A model generated the notes under the pieces. The model did not search any database. It saw nothing but the letters and a program-made list of their open reading frames with translations, and was not told where the DNA came from. From Microcaldota archaeon (GTDB lineage: Archaea > Micrarchaeota > Micrarchaeia > Micrarchaeales > CABMGC01): a stretch of DNA of 64,000 nucleotides. Positions 41,072 through 50,582 of this stretch are shown here, one piece after another. The stretch spans positions 62,001-126,000 of the forward strand of contig JAKASP010000001.1 of assembly GCA_021818995.1 (NCBI GenBank). Reading direction: 5' to 3'. The position numbers and the translations under genes are program-made. How positions within the stretch are numbered: position 1 is the first letter of the stretch; each line of letters begins with the position of its first letter.

Positions 41072-41766
41072 CTCTCCTTCTTCTCCAGCGGCTTTGTCCT
41101 GGAGAACTCCTCCTCAACAGTAAGCTTCACGGTCTTGTCCATGTACCTCATGACCGCATTAACGAAGTCGCTCTTGTTTATCAGGTACTTGCTGTCCTTC
41201 TCTGTCTTCTCTCCGAAGACCACCTTGATGTTGCCGTTCGAGATCGAGACCGAATCTGGTGCGAGGTTGTACACCTGCGCCACGGCCTTGACCCTCTCCT
41301 CGTCCTTGTCTATCTTCTCTATAACCTTTATCTCATAGAGCATTTTCTCGCCGGCGAGCGGGTGGTTCGCGTCTACGATGACCCTGCCTGAGTTGACGCT
41401 CTTTATCGTCGCCACTGCGCCGTCTATGTCTAGCTGCATTCCAGGCTGCGGCTCAATGTCGCGCTTCTTGAAGTCAGATAGCGACATGACCTTCACGAGC
41501 GTTGCGTTCCTGTCGCCGAACGCGTCCCTAGGGTCTAGCTCGACCTTCTTGGTCTCGCCGACGCTCATGCCCTTGACCGCCGCCTCCACTCCCTTTATCG
41601 CGTTGCCCTTTCCTATGACTATCAGCTGCGGCTCGTACTTGACCTCGTCGTCAACGTCGCCGTTCTGCTCGGCCACCTTCTTCAATGTGGTGTATATGAG
41701 CTTGTTGTCGGCCACGCGCCAGGCGCTGTAGTCGACCTTCACAAAATCTCCGTCGTTAAAAGGCAT
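41068..41766 (-). CDS. FKBP-type peptidyl-prolyl isomerase, SlyD-like
   Basis: 232 residues. FKBP domain with insert-in-flap: GDFVKVDYSAWRVADN at the start, GNAIKGVEAAVKGMSVGETK, PRDAFGDRN and DANHPLAGEKMLYEIKVI. A C-terminal extension of about 80 residues (KAVAQVYNLAPDSVSISNGN onward) is found in archaeal long FKBPs. Cytoplasmic chaperone and isomerase. Confidence 0.93.
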   Translation of the reverse strand: MPFNDGDFVKVDYSAWRVADNKLIYTTLKKVAEQNGDVDDEVKYEPQLIVIGKGNAIKGVEAAVKGMSVGETKKVELDPRDAFGDRNATLVKVMSLSDFKKRDIEPQPGMQLDIDGAVATIKSVNSGRVIVDANHPLAGEKMLYEIKVIEKIDKDEERVKAVAQVYNLAPDSVSISNGNIKVVFGEKTEKDSKYLINKSDFVNAVMRYMDKTVKLTVEEEFSRTKPLEKKES

Positions 41767-41823
41767 AGGCTCAGCTTGTTAGATTTTTAAGTATTGCATG
41801 TGTAGTTAATAAAGGTTTTCGCT

Positions 41824-42450
41824 TTGGAGAGAAAAAAACTCATAGAGCTCATAGGCTCGGTCTTCGTGGCCCTGATCTTCCTCAGCTCGTACGCGGCCTT
41901 CGGCAACATATCGCAGAGCGGGAGCAACGCCACAACAACGGCATCGACGCCGCAGACCTTCTACGGCAGCGCGATAGGCAATGCGACGATAACGTCGTAC
42001 AGCAACGCGATGAGCATAAACATCACGTGCAAGAACGTCAGCTCGGTATCGGGACCCCTCAATAGCGCGCTCACGAACCTGGAGAAGAACGGCTCCGTAA
42101 GCACATTCAGCTCGTTCCAGGCGTCGCAGATCGCTGTAGACGCTGGCAGCCTGAGCACGTATCCGCTCTTCCTGCAGCTCGCGGGCGACGCGGGCCAGGG
42201 CGAGTCATGCACAGCGTTCACCACGTCAGCTAACATCAATCTGCCAAGCAGGATGTCCTTCCACATACCCCCGCAGCCAGGAATCACCAACGGGCAGAAC
42301 ATAACCATAACGATACCGTCAAGCTTGCAGACGGGCTCCATCGCCATAACGCTCGAGCGCAACATGAGCACCAAGCTCAGGGTGCAGGTTGACGCGGCAA
42401 TAGCGGTAAACGGAAGCATATACGGCGGACTGAGGGTAGCGCAGGTGTAG
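41824..42450 (+). CDS. Membrane-anchored exterior protein, unknown
   Basis: 208 residues from a TTG start. A basic N-terminus and one membrane helix (about 8-28) anchor an exterior domain with sequons and two Cys (ITCKNVS, ESCTAFTT). The later part (MSFHIPPQPGITNGQNITIT) is beta-rich. No family is recognised. Its stop lies one base before the gltX ATG, so it is probably co-transcribed with gltX, an odd pairing. Confidence 0.75.
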   Translation: MERKKLIELIGSVFVALIFLSSYAAFGNISQSGSNATTTASTPQTFYGSAIGNATITSYSNAMSINITCKNVSSVSGPLNSALTNLEKNGSVSTFSSFQASQIAVDAGSLSTYPLFLQLAGDAGQGESCTAFTTSANINLPSRMSFHIPPQPGITNGQNITITIPSSLQTGSIAITLERNMSTKLRVQVDAAIAVNGSIYGGLRVAQV

Positions 42451-42451
42451 C

Positions 42452-44176
42452 ATGCTGGCCAACAAGATAAGGGATGAGGCAAGGAAGTTCGCGCTCAAGA
42501 ACGCGCAGGACTACGGCAAGGCGGATCCCGGCGCTGTGCTAAGCAAGGTGCTCGCGGCCGAGCCCCGGCTCAGGCAGAGCATAAAGGAGCTGTCGCTGCT
42601 CGTCAACGAGGTAGTGCAGGAAGTCAACAAGATGAGCGAGGCGCAGGTGCAGAAGGAGTTCGACACCCATGCCAAGGAGTTCGAGAAGAGGGAGAGGGAG
42701 ACGCAGGAGAGGAACGCGAACCCGAAGATGGAGCTCGACGGAGCAGTCGCAGGCAAGTTCGCGACTCGGTTCCCGCCGGAACCGAACGGCTACCTCCAGC
42801 TCGGCCACGCGAAGATAGCCTGGCTTGAGAGGGAGTTCGCCGACAAGTACAAGGGAACTGTAGCCCTTTACTTCGACGACACAAATCCCGAGAACGAGAA
42901 GCAGGAGTTCGTTGAGGAGATAAAGAAGGACCTGGAGTGGCTCGGAATAAAGTTCGAGCGCGAATATTACGCGAGCGACCACATGGGGAAGATATACGAA
43001 TATGCGGGAAAGCTCACGGAGCACGGCGACGCATACGTCTGCATGTGCGACAGCGAGAAGATGAAGAAGATGAGGTTCGCTGGCGAGGAGTGCGAGCACA
43101 GGAAGCAGTCCAAGGCCGAGAACGTGAAGCTGCTCAGGAAGATGCTAGACAGGGGGTTCAAGGACGGCGAGGCCGCGCTCAGGCTGAAGCTTGACATGAA
43201 AGCCGAGAACACGACGATGCGAGACCCGGTCATACTCAGGATAATAACGCACGAGCACTACAGGCAGGGCAAGAAGTACGCGGCGTGGCCCACCTACGAC
43301 TTCAACACGCCGATCGTTGACTCGCTGGAGGGCATAACCGACGCTATACGCTCAAAGGAGTACGAGCTGCGCGACGAGCTGGACATGAAGATACTGGACC
43401 TGCTCGGCCTGAGGAAGCCGAGGATAAGGAGCATCGCGAGGCTGGAGGTGAAGGACAACATAACCTCGAAGAGGAAGACGAACGCGCTGATAGAGGAGGG
43501 CAAGCTCTCAGGCTACGACGACCCGAGGCTCGTGACGATAGCCGCACTCAGGAGGCGGGGCGTGCAGCCGCAGGCGATCAAGAAGTTCGTGCTGAGGTTC
43601 GGCATGAGCAAGACCAACAGCGAGGTCAGCATAGACATGCTGCTCGCAGAGAACAGGCAGGTGATAGACGGCATAGCGCGCAGGCTCTTCCTTGTGCAGG
43701 AGCCCACAGAGGTTAGGATAGGCGGCATGCCGAAGGAGCGCAAGGCAGTCAAGCTGAACCTCCATCCGACGAACGAGATGGGGCAGAGGGAGAGCAGCGT
43801 ATCTGACGCGCTGCTGATAAGCGGGAGCGACGCGAAGACGCTTAAACCAGGATCCGTCTTCAGGCTGAAGGACCTCTTCAACGTCAAGGTCGAGAAGGCT
43901 GGCAAGAAGGAGATAGAGGCAAAGTTCCTTGGAAACGAGAGCGTAGATGCCCCGAAGTTCCAGTGGGTGGACTCTAAGAGAAAGGTAAGGTGCGAGCTCG
44001 TGATGGTGGGCCCGCTGCTTGTCGGCGAGAAGTTCAACGATAAGAGCCTAATCAAGATGGAGGCGTACGCTGAGGAGTTCGTCAACTCGCTCGAGAAGGA
44101 CGAGATCGTGCAGTTCGAGCGCGTTGGGTTTTATAAGCTTGACGATGTCAAGCAGAAGACATTCATTGCACTCTGA
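42452..44176 (+). CDS. gltX: Glutamyl-tRNA synthetase, archaeal non-discriminating type
   Basis: 574 residues. The N-terminal helical domain (1-100) precedes the HIGH-type motif PPEPNGYLQLGHAK (108-121), with DDTNPE following, and the KMSKS-type motif NITSKRKTNA. The C-terminal beta-barrel anticodon domain is of GlnRS type, as in all archaeal GluRS. It would charge both tRNA-Glu and the tRNA-Gln at 37.5 kb. Full length. Confidence 0.97.
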   Translation: MLANKIRDEARKFALKNAQDYGKADPGAVLSKVLAAEPRLRQSIKELSLLVNEVVQEVNKMSEAQVQKEFDTHAKEFEKRERETQERNANPKMELDGAVAGKFATRFPPEPNGYLQLGHAKIAWLEREFADKYKGTVALYFDDTNPENEKQEFVEEIKKDLEWLGIKFEREYYASDHMGKIYEYAGKLTEHGDAYVCMCDSEKMKKMRFAGEECEHRKQSKAENVKLLRKMLDRGFKDGEAALRLKLDMKAENTTMRDPVILRIITHEHYRQGKKYAAWPTYDFNTPIVDSLEGITDAIRSKEYELRDELDMKILDLLGLRKPRIRSIARLEVKDNITSKRKTNALIEEGKLSGYDDPRLVTIAALRRRGVQPQAIKKFVLRFGMSKTNSEVSIDMLLAENRQVIDGIARRLFLVQEPTEVRIGGMPKERKAVKLNLHPTNEMGQRESSVSDALLISGSDAKTLKPGSVFRLKDLFNVKVEKAGKKEIEAKFLGNESVDAPKFQWVDSKRKVRCELVMVGPLLVGEKFNDKSLIKMEAYAEEFVNSLEKDEIVQFERVGFYKLDDVKQKTFIAL

Positions 44177-44187
44177 GGCGACAAGCA

Positions 44188-44847
44188 TTGAATAACAAAG
44201 AGGTAGACGCTAGCAGGCTCAACACGCACGACGAGCCGCGCGCGGGCTTCTCAACAATAGAGGCGAGCGCTGTCAAAAAGATAGTGCGCGAGAGCTGGGA
44301 GTCAAAGCTGAAGGAGAGGGGCACGACACTCGACATACTCAACGAGCACGCCGAGTTCATGACCAGAGAGTTCAGCGCACTCGATTACGAGACCCTCTGC
44401 ATGCAGAACATAGCGGCTAGGGCGAAGCACATGTCCAAGGGCGAGCTGCTCGCGTACACGAACGCGATAGAGGCGCTGGCCATCGGATACAAGGAGAGGT
44501 TCGGGGCAGACCTCGGGAGCCTGCTCATCGCTGGCATAACCTTGGTTGCGAAGGACTTCAAGACAGTGAGCAAGCATCTCGACTACTTCCTAGCGCACGT
44601 GTCTGAGAGCGCGAAGGCGTACGAGACCGCTATCGGGCGCGAGGTGAAGCGCGTGGAGCGGCTGGATTCCCGGCTAAGGAGCAAGAATTCCGGAATACTC
44701 AGGTTCTTCAGGAAGAAGGAGATAGCAGAACTTAACGCCAGGATAAGGTCGAGGCAGGCGAGGATCTCCAGGCTCTCGGCAAAGAAGGCGAGGTACGCGA
44801 AGCTCGGGGACGATACGCGCTCCAGGGCAGATCCCAGGAAGCGCTGA
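44188..44847 (+). CDS. Helical coiled-coil protein, unknown
   Basis: 219 residues from a TTG. It is helical throughout, with no membrane segment. The last third is very basic and coiled-coil-like (KRVERLDSRLRSKNSGIL, RSRQARISRLSAKKARYA). It could bind nucleic acid or a membrane surface. No family recognised. It lies 11 bases after gltX and 41 bases before the DRG GTPase. Confidence 0.72.
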   Translation: MNNKEVDASRLNTHDEPRAGFSTIEASAVKKIVRESWESKLKERGTTLDILNEHAEFMTREFSALDYETLCMQNIAARAKHMSKGELLAYTNAIEALAIGYKERFGADLGSLLIAGITLVAKDFKTVSKHLDYFLAHVSESAKAYETAIGREVKRVERLDSRLRSKNSGILRFFRKKEIAELNARIRSRQARISRLSAKKARYAKLGDDTRSRADPRKR

Positions 44848-44888
44848 CCCCTGTCTAGTTTTATAAGCCTGAAAAGAGCAGTGGTTGC

Positions 44889-46004
44889 ATGGCTGACAAG
44901 AAGGTCCTGGAGCAGAAGCTGGAGGAGCTGCAGAAGGACTACTCGAAGACCAAGTACAACAAGGCCACGAACACGTACCTCGGCCTGCTGAGGCACAAGA
45001 TGGCCCTGATAAGGAAGACGCTCTCGGAGAGGAAGAAGAGGAAGGGCACAGGCTTCGCTGTCAAGAAGACCGGAGACGCGACAGTGGTGATGGTCGGCTT
45101 CCCCAACGCGGGCAAGTCCTCGCTGCTCGGCAGGCTGACCGAGGCCGAGTCAAAGGTAGCGGATTACGCTTTCACAACACTTGACGTCATCCCAGGCATG
45201 CTCGAGTACGAAGGGGCGAGCATACAGCTGCTAGACGTGCCAGGGCTGATAGAGGGCGCGCACGCTGGCAAGGGCGCGGGAACGCAGATAGCGAGCGTGA
45301 TGCGCGTCGCTGACCTTCTGCTCTTCGTGGTGGACGCGACCGAGCCTGAGCAGATACACAAGCTGATAGAGGAGCTGTCGCTTCTTGACATAAAGGTGAA
45401 CAGGGAGAAGCCGAGGGTGCTGGTCGAGGCCAGGAAGGGCGGAGGTGTCGATGTTGAGTCGAACAGGCACAAGGTTCCAGGCAAGAAGGAGATAGAGGCT
45501 GTTCTCCACGAGATAGGCACGTACAACTGCAAGGTAATCTTCTACAACGACATGGACATCGATGAGCTCATAGCCGTGCTTGTCGACAATGCGGTGTACA
45601 CGCGGGGCATAATAGCGCTGAACAAGATAGACCTGCTCGCCGATTCGAAGACCGATCAGGTCAGGAGAGAGCTCGAGGCCAAGACGCGCATGCGCGTCGT
45701 GCCTGTAAGCGCAGAGCACGGATCGAACATCGACAGGCTGAAGGAGGCGATCTTCGCGAACCTGAGCCTGATGCGCATCTACCTGAAGCCCAAGGACGGC
45801 GAGGCCGATTACGCTAAGCCGTTCGTGCTGAAGGATGGCGGCTCTGTCTCTGACCTCGCGAAGGGCCTGCACTCCAAGGCCGCGAAGAACCTGAAGTGCG
45901 CGTTCGTCACAGGAAGGAGCGCTAGGTTCGCAAACCAGAAAGTGGGAGGCGAGCACGTGCTGCGCGACGGCGACGTCGTTACTCTGGTCTACGACAAGTT
46001 CTAA
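44889..46004 (+). CDS. DRG-family GTPase (Obg superfamily, TGS domain)
   Basis: 371 residues. An N-terminal helical part (LEELQKDYSKTKYNKAT) precedes G1 VGFPNAGKSS, the Thr of G2 in YAFTTLDVIPG, G3 DVPGLIEGA, and G4 LNKIDLL. The C-terminal TGS domain starts near YAKPFVLKDGG and ends VVTLVYDKF. Archaeal DRG is ribosome-associated. All motifs are intact. Confidence 0.96.
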   Translation: MADKKVLEQKLEELQKDYSKTKYNKATNTYLGLLRHKMALIRKTLSERKKRKGTGFAVKKTGDATVVMVGFPNAGKSSLLGRLTEAESKVADYAFTTLDVIPGMLEYEGASIQLLDVPGLIEGAHAGKGAGTQIASVMRVADLLLFVVDATEPEQIHKLIEELSLLDIKVNREKPRVLVEARKGGGVDVESNRHKVPGKKEIEAVLHEIGTYNCKVIFYNDMDIDELIAVLVDNAVYTRGIIALNKIDLLADSKTDQVRRELEAKTRMRVVPVSAEHGSNIDRLKEAIFANLSLMRIYLKPKDGEADYAKPFVLKDGGSVSDLAKGLHSKAAKNLKCAFVTGRSARFANQKVGGEHVLRDGDVVTLVYDKF

Positions 46005-46044
46005 GCCAGGGAAGTTATTATAAAAACAATCGAAGGATAGTATC

Positions 46045-46755
46045 ATGGCACGCAGGCCCTATTTCATAAGAGTCTCATCGCAAAAGGGCGGAGTCGGCAA
46101 GACGGTCGTATCTGTGAACCTGGCCGCGGCGCTCGCCATAAGGGGCAAGAAGGTGCTGCTCGCCGATGCGGATTTCTCGAACCCATGCGTGGGCATACAC
46201 CTCAGGTTTGAGAAGGTGGAAACTGGGATCATGGAGGTGCTGGAGGGCGATGCGAAGATAGAGGAGGCGATAGTCAAGTACTTCCCTGCTGGTCTGAGCG
46301 TGCTGCCCGGCTCGCTCATGGACCTGCCCGGCTCGCTGACGGACGAGAAGATAAAGCGGGTGGGGGGGCCGCTGCAGCAGATGGACTACGACTTCGTGAT
46401 ATTCGACACGGCCCCGGGCATACTCTCGGATGCGGTGCTCAAGTACTACGACGAGGCGCTGCTCGTGATAACTCCGGACCTGCCCTCGCTTACATCCGTG
46501 ATCAGGCTTGCGGAGATCTACAAGAAGAACGGGGTAAAGAGCAACTTCGTAGTGAACAGGGTCGCTGGCGAGAAGCACGAGATAAGCGTAGAGCAGATAG
46601 AGGACGGGCTGGAGAAGCGGGCGCTGGGCGTGCTTCCGGAGGACAGGGAGGTTTCTGTGAGCGTTGCGAAGCAGATCCCGATATTCATCGCTAACGAGGA
46701 CGCGCCGTTCTCGCAGGCGATAGCCAGGCTCGCGGACCACTACCTGCACGTGTGA
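46045..46755 (+). CDS. MinD/ParA-type ATPase
   Basis: 236 residues. The deviant Walker A is SSQKGGVGKTVVSVNL, the switch region LLADADFSNPCVGIH, and Walker B FVIFDTAPG. This is the archaeal MinD branch rather than plasmid ParA: there is no adjacent ParB and the Asp after Walker A (DADFSNP) is of MinD type. It probably positions a membrane or surface machine. The C-terminal amphipathic helix of MinD is not obvious. Confidence 0.93.
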   Translation: MARRPYFIRVSSQKGGVGKTVVSVNLAAALAIRGKKVLLADADFSNPCVGIHLRFEKVETGIMEVLEGDAKIEEAIVKYFPAGLSVLPGSLMDLPGSLTDEKIKRVGGPLQQMDYDFVIFDTAPGILSDAVLKYYDEALLVITPDLPSLTSVIRLAEIYKKNGVKSNFVVNRVAGEKHEISVEQIEDGLEKRALGVLPEDREVSVSVAKQIPIFIANEDAPFSQAIARLADHYLHV

Positions 46756-46802
46756 GCGCTGCAGAATCCGCACGAAATCTATAAATAAAGAAAGCTCTTA
46801 GC

Positions 46803-47222
46803 ATGAAGCAGGGAGGAGTGGTGGAAGCGGTTCAGGAGAAGCTTCGTGACGCTGACGGAAGGCGCGGAATTAGGGAGACGCTTGCTGGAGCGCTACGCGT
46901 TGACAGGCTGAAGGAGAGCCCGTGGACCCAGATACTACACTCTCCGCTCAGGTATGCGCTCGGGATGTCTGCCGTGGCCTTCGGCGAGGGCTTCGCTAGA
47001 TACTTCAACCACACAGTCCTCTTCCCTGCGTTCCCGAATGTGCTTGACTCAGTGGGCATGGTTTCCATAGGCGCGTTCCTGCTGATCGACGTTGTTCGCG
47101 ACGTGAAGAGGCGCACGGAAGTCAAGAACGAGGCGATGCTTCTGCTCAGGCGCGCCGCGAAGCACCCGCAGCAATCGAAGCTTGACCCGTTCGTACGGGG
47201 CGGGCGCGACAAAGGAGACTGA
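46803..47222 (+). CDS. Small membrane protein, unknown
   Basis: 139 residues. A TATA box (CTATAAATAAAG, 46780-46791) sits 12-23 bases before the ATG, a near-leaderless start. A basic N-terminal part (about 1-45) leads to two weak membrane helices (ALGMSAVAFGEGFA and VSIGAFLLIDVV), then a basic tail. No family recognised. Confidence 0.7.
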   Translation: MKQGGVVEAVQEKLRDADGRRGIRETLAGALRVDRLKESPWTQILHSPLRYALGMSAVAFGEGFARYFNHTVLFPAFPNVLDSVGMVSIGAFLLIDVVRDVKRRTEVKNEAMLLLRRAAKHPQQSKLDPFVRGGRDKGD

Positions 47223-47282
47223 AAACAGGGCGTTAGCAACACTATAAGTATGTGGAAGTCCAATGCATATGCAGGCGAACCA

Positions 47283-47477
47283 ATGACAATGGAGAAAAAC
47301 ACCGGCATCTTCGTACTTCTCATGAAGAACACGAACAAGATGGAGCTCGACAAGTCGATAATGTCAAAGCTGGGGCTGAGCAAGATAGGCTACGTGCTGA
47401 ACAAGGACTACCTGATGACAAGGCGGGAGGACCTGAAGGGCGCGATCAGGGAGCTGAAGGGCTGGCACCTAATCTGA
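47283..47477 (+). CDS. Small protein, unknown (64 residues)
   Basis: Starts MTMEKNTGIFVLLMKNTNK. An upstream ATG at 47250 would add 11 residues that fit poorly. The TATA-like CTATAAGT near 47241 supports a start downstream of about 47265. The sequence alternates strand and helix (SKIGYVLNKDYLMTRREDLK) and is soluble. Size and pattern would fit a small ribosome- or DNA-associated protein, but I cannot assign it. Confidence 0.62.
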   Translation: MTMEKNTGIFVLLMKNTNKMELDKSIMSKLGLSKIGYVLNKDYLMTRREDLKGAIRELKGWHLI

Positions 47478-47539
47478 GGAGTGCCGCATAATATTGTCTC
47501 TTAAACTCTGCGTTTCTAAGTAATATTGAATGTGATAGA

Positions 47540-47731
47540 ATGAAGGGAAAAGTAAAGATGTTCAATGCCGCACGCGGCTTTGGATTCATCACTGGAGATG
47601 ACGGAAAGGACGTATACGTGCACACCTCGGCGATTGCAGGGGGCGCTGCGCTCGCTGTCGGAGACGAGGTAGAGTACGAGGTCGAAGAGGGTGAACGCGG
47701 ACCGCGCGCAAAGAACGTCAAGAAGCTCTGA
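47540..47731 (+). CDS. cspA: Cold-shock domain protein
   Basis: 63 residues, one CSD. RNP1-type GFGFITGDDGKDVYVH and the start MKGKVKMFN are standard. These RNA chaperones are mainly bacterial and occur patchily in archaea, so ancient transfer is possible. No linked cold-shock gene is visible. Confidence 0.95.
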   Translation: MKGKVKMFNAARGFGFITGDDGKDVYVHTSAIAGGAALAVGDEVEYEVEEGERGPRAKNVKKL

Positions 47732-47800
47732 GATCGCTAAACCTACCAAGTAGTTATAGCAGCTAGCCGCGGCTGGAAGAGGAACGCTAAAAGTGATAAG

Positions 47801-48286
47801 ATGACTAAACCTATAAGGGAACTGACCATAACGCGCACGTTCGATGCGCCACGTGAGATTGTCTGGAAGGCGTGGACCGACCAGAAGACTGTGCAGAGGT
47901 GGTGGGGGCCGAGGGGCGTCAGCAACCCGACATGCGTCTGGGAGGCCAGGCCGAACGGCAGGATAGAGATAGTGATGCTGGCTGGCAAGGAACTGGGCCC
48001 TGCTGCAGGCCAGAGATGGCCGATGAACGGCGTGTTCAGGGAGGTGAAGCCGATGAGCAGGCTCGCCTTCACATCGAATGCGATAGACGACAGGCAGGAG
48101 GCGCTGCTGGAGAACGAGGTCACGGTAGACTTCACGGACGAGAACGGCAAGACTAAGATGGTACTGCGCGTTGCGGTCATGAAGGCTGTAGCCGGCAAGA
48201 CGGAGATGATGCTCCAGGGCATGGAGATGGGCTGGAACCAGCAGATAGACAAGCTGGGCGAGGCTGTAGAAGGGAAGAGGGCATGA
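47801..48286 (+). CDS. AHSA1/SRPBCC-family protein
   Basis: 161 residues. ITRTFDAPREIVWKAWTDQK at the start and VQRWWGPRG are the signature of the Aha1-C-like START/SRPBCC proteins. The rest follows the fold, ending in WNQQIDKLGEAVEG. Such proteins bind hydrophobic ligands. It overlaps the DUF4287 gene by four bases. Confidence 0.94.
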   Translation: MTKPIRELTITRTFDAPREIVWKAWTDQKTVQRWWGPRGVSNPTCVWEARPNGRIEIVMLAGKELGPAAGQRWPMNGVFREVKPMSRLAFTSNAIDDRQEALLENEVTVDFTDENGKTKMVLRVAVMKAVAGKTEMMLQGMEMGWNQQIDKLGEAVEGKRA

Positions 48287-48513
48287 CGTACAAGGCGTAC
48301 ATTGACAACGTAAGGAAGCAGACTGGCAAGGGCCCGGAGTACTACGCTGCCGAGGCGAAGAAGAAAGGACTGAGCAAGTACAGCGAGCTGCTCAGGTGGC
48401 TGAAGGCGGACTGCGGCCTCGGACACGGGCACGCGAACGCCATCATCCTGTACATACGGAACCCCGAGATGGCCAAGAGGAAGATCTCCGAAGACGCCAA
48501 GAAGCAGAAATGA
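48283..48513 (+). CDS. DUF4287 protein
   Basis: 76 residues. YKAYIDNVRKQTGKGPEYYA, AKKKGLSKYSELLRWLK and GLGHGHANAIILYI match DUF4287, which in bacteria is often linked to SRPBCC or DUF1801 genes as here. The ATGA overlap with the AHSA1 gene supports one transcript. Role unknown. The pair looks bacterial in origin although base use matches the host. Confidence 0.92.
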   Translation: MTYKAYIDNVRKQTGKGPEYYAAEAKKKGLSKYSELLRWLKADCGLGHGHANAIILYIRNPEMAKRKISEDAKKQK

Positions 48514-48585
48514 TGCCTGGATTGAAACTGCCGGATAACAGAGTTATATAAACGTTTTCTTGCAAATATTCTGCAAGGGGGTATA

Positions 48586-49752
48586 GTGGCAAACAATGGA
48601 CTACTGTTAGGTGCGGGCGTACTGGTTGTGATCATAATAATAGCGGCCGTGGCGCTGCTCGGAACTGCTCCGAGCACCAACACAACTACGGTTCCCTACC
48701 AGAGCCAGAGTTTCGCGGCTCCTGTGATGATAACAGACCCTGCGCAGGTCCCCGCAGGCACATCCGCACTGGTCTTCACCTATTCTAACGTCCAGATCAA
48801 CGTAACGGGCCCTGGAGGGCCTCACTGGGTCAACGCAACCGGCAGCGGCAGCGTGAACCTGATAGCGATAATAAACAAGACGCAGGTCATGGGATACGCT
48901 AACGTGAACGGAAGCGTGCAGATAACGCAGGTCAGGCTGCTCGTGAACTCTGTGCAGATAACGGTCAACAATACAGTGTACGTTGTGCCAGTCGCGTACG
49001 CGCAGCTCACTCTTCCGATAAGCGGAAATGCAAACGCGAACGCAGGCTCCGGAGTTCTGATCGACTATGCGCCTACTGTATCGCCCGCCTTTAACGGCAA
49101 CGCGACCGCGTTCGTCAGGGTGCCGTCGGGAAGGGCGGTAGTTACAGGCAACATAAACAGCTCGACAAGCACCAACGTCGGCGGCGTCTTCCAGATAAGT
49201 ACAAGCGCGAGGGCTTCGCTCGCTGCGGTAACCCCGACTCTCGTGATAAGCAACGCCTCGTTCTCAGCATCGGGCAACTCCACAAGCGTATCTGTCACGG
49301 TCAAGAACAACGGGAACCAGAGCGTGACCCTTAGCAACCTCGTGCTCTACGGGGCGCAGAACGTCAACACCACAGCGTCGTTCAACGCGAGCGTGGGCGC
49401 CAACATGGCGGCCATGGTGAGGGAGAGCATAATCGCAGGCAGGGCTGTCGCAGGCCTGCTGAACGCCAACGTGATGGCGCTTGTGAGCGTGGGGCTGAAC
49501 ATGCGCGCGTTCGCGATGCAGAACTTCGCGATAAGCTCCGGAGGCTCGCTGAACCTGGTCACCAACTATACCGCATCGCAGACTACCGGCGCCACGGTGG
49601 CCCCGGGATCGAGCGTTACCTTGACGTACAGCGGAGTGGCGCAGTACAACTCAGGCACGTTCACCACAACGCCGGTTTCCGGATCGCAGTACAGGATACT
49701 GGTCGGAAGCAAGACCGGAGCTAGCGCGTACGGAACAGTGACGGCCACGTAG
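48586..49752 (+). CDS. Large membrane-anchored exterior protein
   Basis: 388 residues from GTG, after AAGGGGG, with a TATA box (TTATATAAAC) about 35 bases upstream. One membrane helix (about 5-25), then an exterior beta-rich region. It has two similar parts: VNVTGPGGPHWVNATGSGSV-type strands and a late segment (SASGNSTSVSVTVKNNGNQS) like CARDB/adhesin-type sandwich domains. An Ala/Met-rich helix (MAAMVRESIIAGRAVAGLLN) interrupts them. Probably a surface protein, family unassigned. Confidence 0.75.
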   Translation: MANNGLLLGAGVLVVIIIIAAVALLGTAPSTNTTTVPYQSQSFAAPVMITDPAQVPAGTSALVFTYSNVQINVTGPGGPHWVNATGSGSVNLIAIINKTQVMGYANVNGSVQITQVRLLVNSVQITVNNTVYVVPVAYAQLTLPISGNANANAGSGVLIDYAPTVSPAFNGNATAFVRVPSGRAVVTGNINSSTSTNVGGVFQISTSARASLAAVTPTLVISNASFSASGNSTSVSVTVKNNGNQSVTLSNLVLYGAQNVNTTASFNASVGANMAAMVRESIIAGRAVAGLLNANVMALVSVGLNMRAFAMQNFAISSGGSLNLVTNYTASQTTGATVAPGSSVTLTYSGVAQYNSGTFTTTPVSGSQYRILVGSKTGASAYGTVTAT

Positions 49753-49793
49753 TATGAGCCGGGATTAGCGTTGGTGCAAGCGCTGAAGCGGGG

Positions 49794-50057
49794 TCACTTC
49801 CACTGCTCCCAGTCCTTGGCCCTCCAGCTCTTCATCTGCTTCATGTAGGGCGCCCACCACAGTATCCAGAGTATGCTTATCAGCGCGCACGCGGCTATGA
49901 GCACGGCTATGACCACTATTATCTTCTGGAAGATGCTGAAGCCATTAGCGTAGAAAGCTACGAAGAGCAGCGAGCCTATCAGCGCTATCGAGCCGATCAG
50001 CACCGTGGCTATTATCTTGCCGACCATCTTCTTGAACATCTTTCCTGGCTGCTCCAT
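49794..50057 (-). CDS. Small two-TM membrane protein
   Basis: 87 residues. Two membrane helices (about 13-34 and 43-67) and a Trp-rich end (ILWILWWAPYMKQMKSWRAK). No family recognised. The ATG at 50057 faces away from the TspO gene block, 49 bases downstream of it. Confidence 0.7.
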   Translation of the reverse strand: MEQPGKMFKKMVGKIIATVLIGSIALIGSLLFVAFYANGFSIFQKIIVVIAVLIAACALISILWILWWAPYMKQMKSWRAKDWEQWK

Positions 50058-50105
50058 GATACCATACGCATGCGCAGCCGTAAAACACTTTCCGTTGCGC
50101 GCCTC

Positions 50106-50582
50106 TCAGTTGAGCATCCATATGGAGAAGTTCAGCAAGGTGGCGAACGCGACCCAGAGCAGGTAGGGGATCAGCAGGTAGGCCGCTGACCTGGAGACCC
50201 TGCGGAACTCCGCGATTGTGAGCAGTATAGCCAGGAACAGGAGCACTATGTCGACCAGGCCGTAGAGCGGGGAGTGCAGGCCGAAGAAGAGGAAGGACCA
50301 GAAGACGTTGAGCGCTAGCTGGAGGTCGAAGGCCTGTAGCGCTACGCGCGCCCTCTTGTTCTTCTTTCTCGCCTCCCAGACCAGATACAGCGCTATTCCG
50401 ATGAGCGCGAAGAGTACGGTCCAGACCGGTGCGAAGACCCAGTTCGGGGGATTGAACGCCGGCTTGACCAGGCCTGCGTACCAGGTGCCGATCGCCGGCA
50501 GGGTGAAGAGCGTGCCTATGTTCCCTATCAGCTCCACTATGACTATCGCTGCAATAAGCCCTATGGCCTGTTTCGCATTCAT
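50106..50582 (-). CDS. tspO: TspO/MBR-family membrane protein
   Basis: 158 residues, five membrane helices. [20 protein letters not shown] is the family signature, and the later [14 protein letters not shown] matches the second conserved region. TspO binds porphyrins or other tetrapyrroles and sterol-like ligands. The stop-start overlap with the upstream DUF1801 gene is four bases. Confidence 0.94.
   Translation of the reverse strand: MNAKQAIGLIAAIVIVELIGNIGTLFTLPAIGTWYAGLVKPAFNPPNWVFAPVWTVLFALIGIALYLVWEARKKNKRARVALQAFDLQLALNVFWSFLFFGLHSPLYGLVDIVLLFLAILLTIAEFRRVSRSAAYLLIPYLLWVAFATLLNFSIWMLN

Noticed and set aside
46045..46755. ParA of a plasmid partition system
   Set aside because: No ParB or centromere-like repeats nearby. 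Sequence pattern and core-gene context fit MinD-type chromosomal ATPases.
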